From positions 49,485-113,484 of the forward strand of contig PBIO01000027.1 of assembly GCA_002720865.1 (NCBI GenBank): 64,000 nt of DNA. Direction: 5' to 3'. Of this stretch, positions 1 through 9,821 are shown piece by piece (position 1 is the first letter of the stretch; every line of letters begins with the position of its first letter). The notes under the pieces were generated by a model that saw only the letters and a program-made list of their open reading frames with translations, was not told the origin of the DNA and did not search any database. The stretch comes from Halobacteriovorax sp. Its GTDB lineage: Bacteria > Bdellovibrionota > Bacteriovoracia > Bacteriovoracales > Bacteriovoracaceae. A program made the translations under genes and the position numbers.

Positions 1-1
1 T

Positions 2-3000
2 GTCAGTTGTGCTAAGGAACTTCCTGAAGATGTCAGTGATGATATTATCGAGACGGCCCATAGCTTAGAACTTTTTAAGTCTTCAGCTGAACTTGAGACA
101 GTTGGTGAGACTGGGATTATGGCCTTAAGCTCTAAGGACGAAGTTAGCGATATTATCGCGGTAAACGAGCTTGGTCTTAGAAGTGTTAAAATGGTAAACG
201 GGAACCCTGAGCTGGCTCCTTTCTTTGAAGATCTAAAACTAGAGTCTTCCACTCCAGGTGAAAAATTCACAGTACATTTTGCTTTTACAAGTAGTGCTCT
301 TGTTGCCTACGCTGAGGTAAAAAGCCAAAGACTTACAGTTATTAATGAGCAGTTAAGTGAAACGATTAAGACTTTTTCTGGAAAAACAGTAAGAGCCTAT
401 CCTATCTTTCAATATTCGGTTCAAGCCTTTGGGGCCCTAGAAAAAGCAGAGAATGCTCTTGGTGAAAAAACAAGAACTGTTCTTTTCAAAACTAAGGCCA
501 TGGCCAATGCCACTCATATTAAAATTGACCCAAAAGCAGAGAAAAGAAAGCATGCTGCTTTTAGATTCGATGAAATAGACGATGTTAAAGTTGTTTTTGA
601 TAAACAAAAGATCTCAAAAAGGCTTTTTAAAACTAAAGATATTATCAATCTTTTTAACTACTCATCAGAAGTTGAAGCTAACTCATCAATTGGTAAAGAT
701 GACTTTTTAAGAATGAGCGTACTAAAGGACCTACTCGTCATCCAGGTTCCTGTTAAGAAGTCTAGCCTTACGGATATTGAACTAGCTGCCCTTACATCAT
801 CTGAAAGAGATCCTAGAATTAAAATGTGTGATAAAACCATTGCTCAAGCTTCAAAAATTAAAGCTAGCATTTGTGTTCTAAAGCCTCTTTACTCGGTAAA
901 GTTAAAGCATATTAAATTAAAGAAGAAATACGAAGAAGGTGTTCTTTTGGCACAAATGGACTCTCCAGCTTCTTTAAATAAAATGAATCTTTCAAAGCTA
1001 ATCGAAATTGACCTAGATTCTAGATTAATTGACGCGACTATCGGAAAAGATATCAACAATGTTGATGAAATCCTAACAAGTAAAGATAAGCATTTTGACC
1101 TAAACGCCGAATACCTCTACGTACCGATGACAATGGGTACACCAAGAGAAGTTATCGCGGCAGATCCTTTTTACCAAGGTAAAGAAAAAATCGTTAAGAT
1201 GCGTTTTGCTAAAGACGGACTTGAAATTTACGAGCTTGAAAAAGACGGACGTTTTACAGATAACGACCTTAACAATACTCCAGTACTAAAAGTTCCTGGT
1301 GCTCATATTGATTATAAATGTAAGCAAGATGAGAACGACGAATGTGTTGGTGGAGATGTTGTCGACACTGACAAAGAATGGAATGAAAAAAGGTTTTTTA
1401 AGCCATCTCTTGACTCACTAAATGTACTAGAAGTTAATCCTCTAGACGTTATGACTGTTGAAGCTGATAGCTGCTTAAGAAATGTCGGAACAAAGCTTGT
1501 TGATTATACAATCAAAAAAGGTGTTCTTAATATCGAACTTGAGAAAACTTATAAGACAAGTAACTCATGGAGATGTATCGCTGAGCACTATTTTACTGAT
1601 ACTGAAAACATGACTGGTTTTTCTCAAGCTGGATTTAAGGTTAGATTTTTCTACTCTGTCGTTAAACTTGATAGCTTAGCTAGCAAGGACTATGAGCCAG
1701 TTGCTTACCCTATTCCTGATCACGACGAATTTGGTTTCTTTAAAGATAAGATTTCTAAGTTAAATGGGAACTTTGATAGCCAAAGAAAAGAAAACAATTA
1801 CCTTCTTAACAGATGGAACCCTAAGAAAAAGGTTATCACTTATCACCTAAGTGATACTTTTAATAAGCCAAAAAATAAGCTTATAAAAGATGCTACTTAT
1901 AAAGCCTTTGAAGGAATGAATAAGTCATTAAAGCTTGCTAATGCTGGTTTTGAATTAGAGCTTAAGGAGCCAAGTGGTAAAAAATCTGGTGACTTAAGAA
2001 ATAGCATGATCGTTCTTATCGATGATCCTCTTTCAAATGGATTATTAGGATATGCTCCAACAGTAACAAACCCAAGAACTGGTGAGATTGTTCAGGGACA
2101 TGTAAACATGTACTCAGGTGTTCTTACTTCAATCGTTCGTCATACTTGGGAAGGCATGGTTGACTTTACTGTAAAGAAAGCTGCTGAAGAAAAGAAGCTT
2201 TCTGAGAAGTCTATGCTACTAGTTGAAAAGAAGGCCAATACTGAAGAAGAAACAGATGAAGATAAGCAAAACAAGCTTAAGAAGATCACAAGTAAAAGAC
2301 TTCTTCAAAAAGCACTTGCTGGTGGTAATCAGACTAAGTCATCACTTTTTGGTAACTTTTATGATTTCAAAATTCCTGTAAATAAAGCTGAGAAGTTAAA
2401 GAAAAACTCTAAGAAAGCAAAGCTTGCCATGGAGAGAAGACTTCATGAGAAATTTGTTTGGAATAGAGAAACAGATAGAGCTCTATCAGAGATGAGTGAA
2501 TTTGAAAAACGTGCTCATAAGCATGAAAGAAGACTTCAAAGATTCGCTGAAAACAATGCCCTATCTGCTGAAGCCTATAAGATCGCTCATACTACTAAAG
2601 AGCTTCTTCCAGGTGTTAAGGAAATGAAAGATGTTTTCAAGGCCGATGGAACACTTAAAAGATGGAGTGAGCTAACTGAAGATCAGAGAAAGATCGCAGT
2701 TGACCTCATCGTTCCTTATACTTACACAGCAACTCTAGTTCACGAAGTTGGTCACGGACTTGGTCTAAGACATAACTTTATCGCTTCAAAAGATGCTGCT
2801 AACTACTGGACTGAAGAAGAAGCTAAAGCTCTAGGACTTTCTCATGCCCCAGCTTACTCATCAGTAATGGATTACGCTTTTGATCCGTTAAATGAGAGTA
2901 CAGTTTTTGGTAAGTACGATATAGCTGCTCTTCGCTTTGGTTATGCTCGTGAAGTAGAGCTAAATAGAGCTATGACAAATGACGGAACACTTCCTGAAGA

Positions 3001-4750
3001 TGTTAAAGATAAAGAATTTGTAAAAATTAAAACAAGTCTTTATGACCTAACAAATGAGTTAGATGCTGGAAACGAAGCAAGATCTGAAGGTGCTGGAGAA
3101 GACACGCCAGTTCTAGAAGAAAAGCTAGCTTCTTATCAGTTCTGTACAGACTCTAACGCCGGTCTATCCGCTTCTTGTAATAGATTTGATGAAGGTTCGA
3201 CTCTAGTTGAGATTGTTAATCACTATATCGACAAGTACGAAACTTACTATAGATACAGAAACTTTAGAGATGGAAGAAACACTTTTCAAGCTGAAGGTCT
3301 AGGTGGGTACACTATCGCTAGATACCATGAGTTCAATAGAATCCGTGGTATCTTCGAAGAGTGGGAATTCTTCGCCTCAATTTTTGGTGCTGATTTAATG
3401 GCCCAAGGTTGTGGACCTGCAGAGCTTGCGCTTTACCCAATCTGTAAAGATATTAATGAAAGAAGAGATTCAGTTAAAATCGCTGGTGACTTCTTCCTAA
3501 GAGTTCTAAAGATGCCAGACCATACTTGTGCTCTTGCTAAAGCTGATGACCCTACAAAAGTAGTGGAACTTAGAACACTTGCTAAGATCTATGATGATGT
3601 TAAATTTTCTATCAAGCATGTTACTAAGACTTGTTTTGACCCTGCTGTAAAAAAAGAAGTTGCAGGTGACAATCTAGTTGTCGTTGGTGAAGCTGGTAAA
3701 TTCTTAAATGGATTTAAAGACAATAGCCCTATTCATATTTATTCAAATGATAGAGCTGTTAGAGGTACTTGGGTTGACAAAGTAATTGCCATGAAAGCTC
3801 TTTTACAAAGACAAAGTGGAAGACCAATTACTGAAAGTAACCATATGGCCATGGTTGACCATGGAAGTATTGCTCCTAAGATTGGGAACTTCTTAAGGCA
3901 TTTGATTCTTGGAGACGACCTTATTGAGCCGGTTAAGTTTAAAACTGAAGATGGAATGGAATTTGAGCAAGAGTACTCAATTGACCTTAGCTATATGGTT
4001 AACGGACCTCAAAGAGGGCTACCATGGCTAAAGAATTTCTTCGAACTTCCTGAATCTGGGAACGCCAAGCTTACGGAAGTAATCTTAAAGAATGCCAAAA
4101 GTTTTGGTCTAACTCAAGATGACGAGTACGGACAAGATGCCCATGATATTGTGAACCTTTTCACAGTTAGAAAGTACAAACTAGGTGAAGCTAGAGATCT
4201 AACAGATCTAGAGTATATCCTTCTTGATGATACATTCTATGCCGCTAACGAGACTAATGCTCTAGCAAGTATCATGATCGAATCTTTTAAGACTCTTGAT
4301 TTCTTAAAAGAAGTTGACCAAGAACTTATTATCAAAGTTGTTAACGCAAGAATTAATCCTCCTCTTCCAGATGGACTTACACCAGAAGAAGAAATTGCGA
4401 TTAGTCTGCCAGACTCACTACTTGGTTCTTTACTTCAAGCAGCTGAACAGACCTTCTCACTACCGGACAGTGAGTGGCTTAAGCTTGAGTTCTTTGTTGG
4501 AAGATTTGGTGAGGAAATGGGTACCAATCTTTATAAGGCCTATATGCTAAAAGTTGATGGACTTAAAAAGGTTATTGCTCTTAAAGAAGGAATGGGCAAA
4601 CCACCTGCAATGGCCGGAGAAGTTGAATTAAAGCTTTACGAAATGGACCTTGATATTATCAGAAGTTTCGTTGAAGGAAGTCTTGAGAAAAAGACTGAGC
4701 TTTATCAGCAGACTATGCCATTAATGCCAGAGATGGTTCACTTTAGATAG
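2..4750 (+). CDS. Large zinc-dependent metalloprotease lipoprotein, 5' end outside window
   Basis: The frame is open to the left edge. The first in-window codons read V-S-C-A-K-E, which looks like the end of a lipobox, so this is probably a lipoprotein whose start codon lies upstream. About 1580 residues are visible. Near 2741 there is an extended zinc motif HEVGHGLGLRH (HExxHxxGxxH, metzincin type), and 40-50 residues later SVMDYAF, which fits a Met-turn. This matches the large secreted metalloproteases of the DUF5117/DUF4953 class. A Lys/Glu-rich stretch (about 2180-2480) precedes the catalytic part. The first internal ATG is at 119, but nothing suggests it is the start. A terminator follows at 4782. 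The metalloprotease call is firm; the substrate is unknown. Confidence 0.85.
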   Translation, partial: VSCAKELPEDVSDDIIETAHSLELFKSSAELETVGETGIMALSSKDEVSDIIAVNELGLRSVKMVNGNPELAPFFEDLKLESSTPGEKFTVHFAFTSSALVAYAEVKSQRLTVINEQLSETIKTFSGKTVRAYPIFQYSVQAFGALEKAENALGEKTRTVLFKTKAMANATHIKIDPKAEKRKHAAFRFDEIDDVKVVFDKQKISKRLFKTKDIINLFNYSSEVEANSSIGKDDFLRMSVLKDLLVIQVPVKKSSLTDIELAALTSSERDPRIKMCDKTIAQASKIKASICVLKPLYSVKLKHIKLKKKYEEGVLLAQMDSPASLNKMNLSKLIEIDLDSRLIDATIGKDINNVDEILTSKDKHFDLNAEYLYVPMTMGTPREVIAADPFYQGKEKIVKMRFAKDGLEIYELEKDGRFTDNDLNNTPVLKVPGAHIDYKCKQDENDECVGGDVVDTDKEWNEKRFFKPSLDSLNVLEVNPLDVMTVEADSCLRNVGTKLVDYTIKKGVLNIELEKTYKTSNSWRCIAEHYFTDTENMTGFSQAGFKVRFFYSVVKLDSLASKDYEPVAYPIPDHDEFGFFKDKISKLNGNFDSQRKENNYLLNRWNPKKKVITYHLSDTFNKPKNKLIKDATYKAFEGMNKSLKLANAGFELELKEPSGKKSGDLRNSMIVLIDDPLSNGLLGYAPTVTNPRTGEIVQGHVNMYSGVLTSIVRHTWEGMVDFTVKKAAEEKKLSEKSMLLVEKKANTEEETDEDKQNKLKKITSKRLLQKALAGGNQTKSSLFGNFYDFKIPVNKAEKLKKNSKKAKLAMERRLHEKFVWNRETDRALSEMSEFEKRAHKHERRLQRFAENNALSAEAYKIAHTTKELLPGVKEMKDVFKADGTLKRWSELTEDQRKIAVDLIVPYTYTATLVHEVGHGLGLRHNFIASKDAANYWTEEEAKALGLSHAPAYSSVMDYAFDPLNESTVFGKYDIAALRFGYAREVELNRAMTNDGTLPEDVKDKEFVKIKTSLYDLTNELDAGNEARSEGAGEDTPVLEEKLASYQFCTDSNAGLSASCNRFDEGSTLVEIVNHYIDKYETYYRYRNFRDGRNTFQAEGLGGYTIARYHEFNRIRGIFEEWEFFASIFGADLMAQGCGPAELALYPICKDINERRDSVKIAGDFFLRVLKMPDHTCALAKADDPTKVVELRTLAKIYDDVKFSIKHVTKTCFDPAVKKEVAGDNLVVVGEAGKFLNGFKDNSPIHIYSNDRAVRGTWVDKVIAMKALLQRQSGRPITESNHMAMVDHGSIAPKIGNFLRHLILGDDLIEPVKFKTEDGMEFEQEYSIDLSYMVNGPQRGLPWLKNFFELPESGNAKLTEVILKNAKSFGLTQDDEYGQDAHDIVNLFTVRKYKLGEARDLTDLEYILLDDTFYAANETNALASIMIESFKTLDFLKEVDQELIIKVVNARINPPLPDGLTPEEEIAISLPDSLLGSLLQAAEQTFSLPDSEWLKLEFFVGRFGEEMGTNLYKAYMLKVDGLKKVIALKEGMGKPPAMAGEVELKLYEMDLDIIRSFVEGSLEKKTELYQQTMPLMPEMVHFR

Positions 4751-4781
4751 CAGCAGCAAGGCAAATTTAAAAAATAAAAAA

Positions 4782-4806
4782 AGGCTCCGTTAGGGAGCCT
4801 TTTTAT
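4782..4806. terminator. Bidirectional intrinsic terminator between convergent genes
   Basis: The stem aggctcc (4782-4788) pairs with ggagcct (4794-4800) across a 5-base loop. A T-run follows on the plus strand and an A-run precedes it, so it can serve both the metalloprotease gene and the ferredoxin gene that converge here. Confidence 0.85.
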
Positions 4807-4829
4807 TTCTTAAAATTTCTTTTATTTTC

Positions 4830-5669
4830 TTAATTAGCTTTCGTAAATTTAATAATCTCAACTGGACAAGCTTCTGCCGCTTCCTGAATATTTAGACCAT
4901 TTTCAAGTGGAGCTCCTGGACGAACAATACAACCACCATCTTTTACTTCAAAGACGTCTGGAGAGATTGTTTCGCAGGCGTCACAAACAATACAGCCGTC
5001 TTCAATCCAAACCTTAGCTAGAGCAAAGTTCTCTTCCTTAGGAGCATCTGAAGCACCTGCAGCGAACTCTCCTGCGAACTCAGGATTACTTGCAATCTTT
5101 AAAGCATTCCCTGTGGCCGGAAGTGGATCGGCAATAAAGCTTCTCTGTGTTTGATGGAAAACTGGCTTTTTATAATTAGGTGTATTTTCTTCGTTATACT
5201 GATCGGCCGTTTGAGTTGCTCCGTCCATTTGCTTTTTTAGGTCTCGCCCCTTCATTCTAAAGTATTGAGAAACACCGTCTTTACTAGCATTAATCTCAAC
5301 TTCAATCATGGCATCATCAAAGCCCTTGGCCTTAACCATATCATCTAATTTACTTCCCATATCAAAGTCTTGGGCAAAGGTATGATCAATCCCTTGAAAA
5401 CTTCTTGTAAGATCAACTTGAGCTGGTGAGCCAAATGGGTTGAACAGTCTTAACCTTACCACATCAAATTTCGCAGGCTCTCTAGAGCTATTAAAACGAA
5501 AAGCAAAAGCAAAACCATTAGCACCATGCTTTGATTTTAAAATTTCAAGCCCTGGACGAGCGAATAGAAAATGTAGCCCACCACTAGTTAAACTTAATAA
5601 TCCGATACCAATTACTAGGCCTATTGCCATTAAACTAGCTACACCTAACGAAAGAATCTGAAGACTCAA
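4830..5669 (-). CDS. Membrane-anchored single-cluster ferredoxin protein
   Basis: 279 residues. Residues about 5-36 form a hydrophobic membrane anchor. The middle (about 45-200) matches no family I recognise. The C-terminal 65 residues are a ferredoxin domain with C-I-V-C-D-A-C followed by A-C-P near the end, the ligand pattern of a monocluster [4Fe-4S] ferredoxin. One further Cys (GGC) lies between them. The start is TTG, chosen because AGGAG lies about 6 bases upstream. It follows truB by 71 bases on the same strand, so it may be at the tail of the rimP-truB operon. The likely role is electron transfer at the inner membrane; partners are unknown. Confidence 0.8.
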   Translation of the reverse strand: MSLQILSLGVASLMAIGLVIGIGLLSLTSGGLHFLFARPGLEILKSKHGANGFAFAFRFNSSREPAKFDVVRLRLFNPFGSPAQVDLTRSFQGIDHTFAQDFDMGSKLDDMVKAKGFDDAMIEVEINASKDGVSQYFRMKGRDLKKQMDGATQTADQYNEENTPNYKKPVFHQTQRSFIADPLPATGNALKIASNPEFAGEFAAGASDAPKEENFALAKVWIEDGCIVCDACETISPDVFEVKDGGCIVRPGAPLENGLNIQEAAEACPVEIIKFTKAN

Positions 5670-5740
5670 ACCTGACTCCTAATCTTGTGAAATTACAGTG
5701 CTTCTAAGATAATATCTCAAAGGCAGCTTGCCAATGAGTT

Positions 5741-6631
5741 TTAGGGGTTCTTAGGAAAATTGAAGAGAACCTCAAGCTCCTCTCCTACGCGCCTGGCAAG
5801 GCCAAGAAGCTCTCCCTGTGGGGACTTTACCCATCCAGCCTCAAGTGCCCCTAAATGACGCATATCATCCATCATGGAAAGTTTCATTCCGTTTACGTAT
5901 TTTTTAAGATCATTTTCATTATTCAGGACGATATCTTTAACTTGATAAAGCTCACAAACACTTATGGGTCTTTCTATACAGTTTTCTAGGGTGCTTGCAG
6001 ACTCAATTGAATGAGGACCAATTTTAACTCTTCTAAGACCCTCAAGATGTCCCGTTGTGCCTAAGTCTTTGGCCATATCTTCAAAAAGAACTCTAATATA
6101 AGTTCCAGAACTAACTGTAACTTCAAATTCAATTTTGGGTAAATCTACATTAATAAGCTTAAACTCCAAGACTTCCCTAGGAACTTTCTCTTTTTCAATG
6201 ATGATACCTTCTCTGGCATATTCATAAAGGTTTTTACCCTTATGTTTGGCCGCTGAGTAGGCCGGGGGTGCTTGTAAATAATTTTTCGAAAATCTTTCAA
6301 ACCATTTACATTCTTGATCTTTAAAATCAACTAACCCGAGGTTTTTTGGAAGTTCTGTTTCAACCAACTCTCCAGTTTTATCTCCAGTGTTTGATGAAAC
6401 ACCTAAGACACCTATGGCCCGATAAGTTTTTGGATAATCTTTATGTAGGTAATCCGCTAATCTTTGAGCGCCATTAATCCCAATAATCAATAGACCGGTT
6501 GCAAAGGGATCAAGAGTTCCAAAATGTCCTATTTTTTTAAATGGCTTAGGTAAATTTCTTTTGAAATGGCGAACTACATCTGTGCTCCCCATGTCCTCAG
6601 GTTTATCTACAAGAAAGGCGACGGGGTTCAT
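5741..6631 (-). CDS. truB: tRNA pseudouridine(55) synthase TruB
   Basis: 296 residues, the usual length. TruB isomerises U55 in the T-loop of tRNAs. The catalytic motif GHFGTLDPFATG lies at residues 35-46, with Asp41 as the predicted nucleophile; family members usually have GHTGTLDP. The motifs SGTYIRVL and a C-terminal PUA-like tail also fit. The start overlaps the rbfA stop by 4 bases, as in many rimP-nusA-infB-rbfA-truB operons, implying translational coupling. Confidence 0.96.
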   Translation of the reverse strand: MNPVAFLVDKPEDMGSTDVVRHFKRNLPKPFKKIGHFGTLDPFATGLLIIGINGAQRLADYLHKDYPKTYRAIGVLGVSSNTGDKTGELVETELPKNLGLVDFKDQECKWFERFSKNYLQAPPAYSAAKHKGKNLYEYAREGIIIEKEKVPREVLEFKLINVDLPKIEFEVTVSSGTYIRVLFEDMAKDLGTTGHLEGLRRVKIGPHSIESASTLENCIERPISVCELYQVKDIVLNNENDLKKYVNGMKLSMMDDMRHLGALEAGWVKSPQGELLGLARRVGEELEVLFNFPKNP

Positions 6632-6993
6632 TTAATAAACTGAGAATTATTTTTTTTTACGCCATTAAGTAGTTCAGTGATATTTTGCTCACAAACAAAC
6701 TGATCATCATAGACAAAAATAAGTTTAGGCGTATGACGTAATTCTAGTTTCTGAGAGATAATACCTCTAACTCTAGGGGCCACTTTTGTGATGGCCTTCT
6801 TTGCGTCGCCTCTTTTTGAATCATCAAAGGTATCCCATGAACAAGTTGCTTCAGAAAAATCTCCGTTTAAAACAACTTTGGTGATACTGACAAACTGCAG
6901 GCTAGGGTCGTTCACCACAGTTCGAAAAGATGAATTAATTTCATTCATAATTCTCTCTTCTAGCTTTATTTTGGTGAACGTTTTCTTAGCCAT
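6628..6993 (-). CDS. rbfA: Ribosome-binding factor A
   Basis: 121 residues, standard size. RbfA is a KH-fold assembly factor for the 30S subunit that acts on the 5' end of 16S rRNA. The pattern of an early basic helix, FVSITKVVLNGDFSEA in the middle and a final RHTPKLIFVYDD segment is family-typical. It lies between infB (8-base gap) and truB (4-base overlap). Confidence 0.94.
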   Translation of the reverse strand: MAKKTFTKIKLEERIMNEINSSFRTVVNDPSLQFVSITKVVLNGDFSEATCSWDTFDDSKRGDAKKAITKVAPRVRGIISQKLELRHTPKLIFVYDDQFVCEQNITELLNGVKKNNSQFIK

Positions 6994-7001
6994 ATATTTC
7001 C

Positions 7002-9779
7002 TTAAAGACTGTTTTCGTTTTCTACTTCTTCAGACTCAGCGGCCATTGCTGCAGCTGCTGCCTCTGCTTCTTCAGCCTTTTGTATCTCAGCTAGTTCCAC
7101 ATCTTCAAGGGTCCTTTTCTTTTCTACCAACATATAGGCTTCAAAAAGATCTCCGACCTTTAAGTCATTGAAATCTTTAAGACCAATACCACATTCTAGG
7201 CCGTTTTTAACCTCTTTAACGTCATCTTTGAACCTTTTAAGTGAAGATAATTCACCATCGAACATGATTCTTCCGCCTCTAAGAAGCCTAATATGGCAGC
7301 CAAGCTGAATTTTTCCGTCGACAACAAGAGAACCTGCAATTTGACCAATCTTTGGAACAACAAAAGTATCTTTAACTTCTGCTCTACCGATGAACTTCTC
7401 TTCCGTATCTGGATCAAGAAGACCTTCAAGAGCGGCCTTAACATCGTCAATTAGCTCGTAGATAATTTGGTAAGTCTTAACATCGATACCTTTTTCTTCG
7501 GCCATTCTTCTTGCCGTAGTTACAGGTCTCATTCCAAATCCAATTACAACTGCTCCAGATGAGTCCGCTAAACTAATATCGCTATCAGTAATAGGTCCAA
7601 CACCGCCGCCGATGACTTTTACATCAACTTCAGAATTAGCAAGAGGCTCAAGAGATTGTTTAATCGCTTCGAATGATCCTTGCACATCTGAACGAATAAT
7701 AAGGTTAAGAGTTTTTTGCTCAACCCCTTCTCCGGCCGCAGAAGCAAAGAAGTCTTCAAGAGAAACTTGTTTTTGAGTAGGAACGCTAGCTAGCTTTCTT
7801 TTCTCATCAAGTCTATTTTGAACGATCTTTTTAGCTTCTCTTTCATTTTTAACAACATTTAATTGATCCCCCGGACTTGGTGGTTCATTAAGGCCTAGGA
7901 TTTGAACTGGCATTGATGGACCAACTTTACTTAGCATCTCACCTTTTGAGTCCATTAAACTTCTCGCTCTACCGTAAGTCTCTCCAACAACGACTGTATC
8001 GCCTTTCTTTAGAGTTCCTTTTTGAACGAGAATTGTAGACATAGGCCCACGCCCTTGTTCAATCTTAGATTCGATAACAACCCCTTCAGCTCCACCTTTA
8101 GGGTCGGCACGAAGTTCCATCATCTCAGCTTGAAGCCCAATACCATCGAGAAGTTCATCAATCCCATCCCCTTTTAGGGCAGAGATTGGAAAGTATTGAG
8201 TTGTCCCGCCCCAGTCTTCTGGAGCTAAGTTATATTCAGATAATTCAGATTTAATTCTATCTGTATTTACGCCCTCTTTATCCATCTTATTAACAGCGAT
8301 AATGATTGGGCATCCTGAGTTTTCACAATATTTAATTGATTCTTTTGTCTGAGGCATAACACCATCATCAGCAGCTACAACAAGGACAACAATATCCGTT
8401 ACATCAGCTCCCCTTTGTCTCATTGAAGCAAAGGCCGCGTGACCTGGAGTATCAAGGAAAGTTAGAGTTTTTCCGCCACTAGTATTAACTGAATAGGCTC
8501 CAATATGCTGGGTAATTCCCCCGGCCTCACCTTCGCAAACTTTAGCAGAACGAATATGGTCAAGAAGCGTTGTCTTCCCATGATCGACATGTCCCATAAT
8601 TGTAATAATAGGATTTCTCACTGGAAGGTTTGATTTTTCCTCTTCAGAAAGTTCTTCATTTCCAAGGACTGCATCCTCATCAAACTTCTTATCTTCAACT
8701 CTATAGTTATATAGCTCTGCTAATTCAGATGCTAAAATAATCCCTACATAGTCATCATTCTTAAGAAGAAGATTAATTTCTAAGGCCTTATCGACAAGCT
8801 CCTTAGACTTAACTTTTAATTTCTTTGCGAGCTCAACAACTGTTGCGCCACCGTGAAGATTAACAACTCTTTTAGAGTCCTTTACTTCGGTAATTTCCGT
8901 CTTATTAGTGGCACCAGAGTAAATTCTTTTCTTTTTAACCTGCGTATAAATAGGACGACCTGACCCACTTAAAGCGGCGTAGCTTTTAAGCTCAGAGTCT
9001 GCTCTTGTTTGAGTTAGTAAGGCAGACTTACTTACGTTAGCCTTCTTTCCACTCATCATTGAGGCTAGACCACCAAATTTCTTCTTGGCGTCACCTTTTT
9101 TATCGTCGTCTTCAGTAAACTCTTCTTTTGGTGCCCCAGCTTTAGCGGCTGGTTTTTCTTCTTTTTCTTCTGATTTTTCAGGAATAAAAACTGGAGTAAA
9201 CTTATGAACCTTTTCTTCATAAATTTCTTTTTTCTCCGGTTCAGCCTCTTTTTCTTCTGCGGGAGCTTCGGGTCTACTTACAACTTGTAAGCCACCTTCT
9301 TTTTTCTCATCGCTTGTTTCAGCCTTTGCCTGCACTTCTACTTCAGGAGTATTAACTTCTTCAGTCTGAACTGTGCTTGTTTCAAGAACTTCTTCTGCTG
9401 GTGCTTCTTCTTTTTCACCAGACTTACGTCGAATAACCGTCTTCTTTCTAACTGTCGTTGCTTTCTTTTTAGGAGCGTCATCTCCCGCTTTAGCAGCAGC
9501 TTTAGTTGTCTTAGCTTTCTTCGCAACTTTCTTAGCAGTCTTGGCGGTCTTAGCTTTTTTCTTAGTGGTTTTCTTCTTAGTTTTCTTTTTGGTCGCAGCA
9601 TTCTCTTCAGCAGCTTTAGCTTCCGCAGACTTTAACGATTCAAATTTAGCTAAGTCATCATCACTTAAGACACTCATATGGTTTTTGATACTATCAAAAC
9701 CCTTGGTCTTAAGCTCCTCCACTAGGTCAAGTGGTTTAAGCTCTAACTCTTTTGCCAATTCAAAGACTTTTTTGGGCAT
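7002..9779 (-). CDS. infB: Translation initiation factor IF-2
   Basis: 925 residues. The N-terminus carries an IF2_N-like segment (about 1-55), then a long Lys/Ala/Glu-rich linker to about residue 260, then a second IF2_N-like segment near 310-360. The G domain begins near residue 386 with GHVDHGKT (G1), followed by DTPGHAAF (G3) and NKMDKEG (G4). Domains III and IV binding fMet-tRNA follow. The skewed linker explains long open antisense frames here. It sits in the canonical place between nusA and rbfA. Confidence 0.98.
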   Translation of the reverse strand: MPKKVFELAKELELKPLDLVEELKTKGFDSIKNHMSVLSDDDLAKFESLKSAEAKAAEENAATKKKTKKKTTKKKAKTAKTAKKVAKKAKTTKAAAKAGDDAPKKKATTVRKKTVIRRKSGEKEEAPAEEVLETSTVQTEEVNTPEVEVQAKAETSDEKKEGGLQVVSRPEAPAEEKEAEPEKKEIYEEKVHKFTPVFIPEKSEEKEEKPAAKAGAPKEEFTEDDDKKGDAKKKFGGLASMMSGKKANVSKSALLTQTRADSELKSYAALSGSGRPIYTQVKKKRIYSGATNKTEITEVKDSKRVVNLHGGATVVELAKKLKVKSKELVDKALEINLLLKNDDYVGIILASELAELYNYRVEDKKFDEDAVLGNEELSEEEKSNLPVRNPIITIMGHVDHGKTTLLDHIRSAKVCEGEAGGITQHIGAYSVNTSGGKTLTFLDTPGHAAFASMRQRGADVTDIVVLVVAADDGVMPQTKESIKYCENSGCPIIIAVNKMDKEGVNTDRIKSELSEYNLAPEDWGGTTQYFPISALKGDGIDELLDGIGLQAEMMELRADPKGGAEGVVIESKIEQGRGPMSTILVQKGTLKKGDTVVVGETYGRARSLMDSKGEMLSKVGPSMPVQILGLNEPPSPGDQLNVVKNEREAKKIVQNRLDEKRKLASVPTQKQVSLEDFFASAAGEGVEQKTLNLIIRSDVQGSFEAIKQSLEPLANSEVDVKVIGGGVGPITDSDISLADSSGAVVIGFGMRPVTTARRMAEEKGIDVKTYQIIYELIDDVKAALEGLLDPDTEEKFIGRAEVKDTFVVPKIGQIAGSLVVDGKIQLGCHIRLLRGGRIMFDGELSSLKRFKDDVKEVKNGLECGIGLKDFNDLKVGDLFEAYMLVEKKRTLEDVELAEIQKAEEAEAAAAAMAAESEEVENENSL

Positions 9780-9821
9780 TCTTTACTCCATAAACAAAGC
9801 TTTTAACTTTATCTCGTGTTT

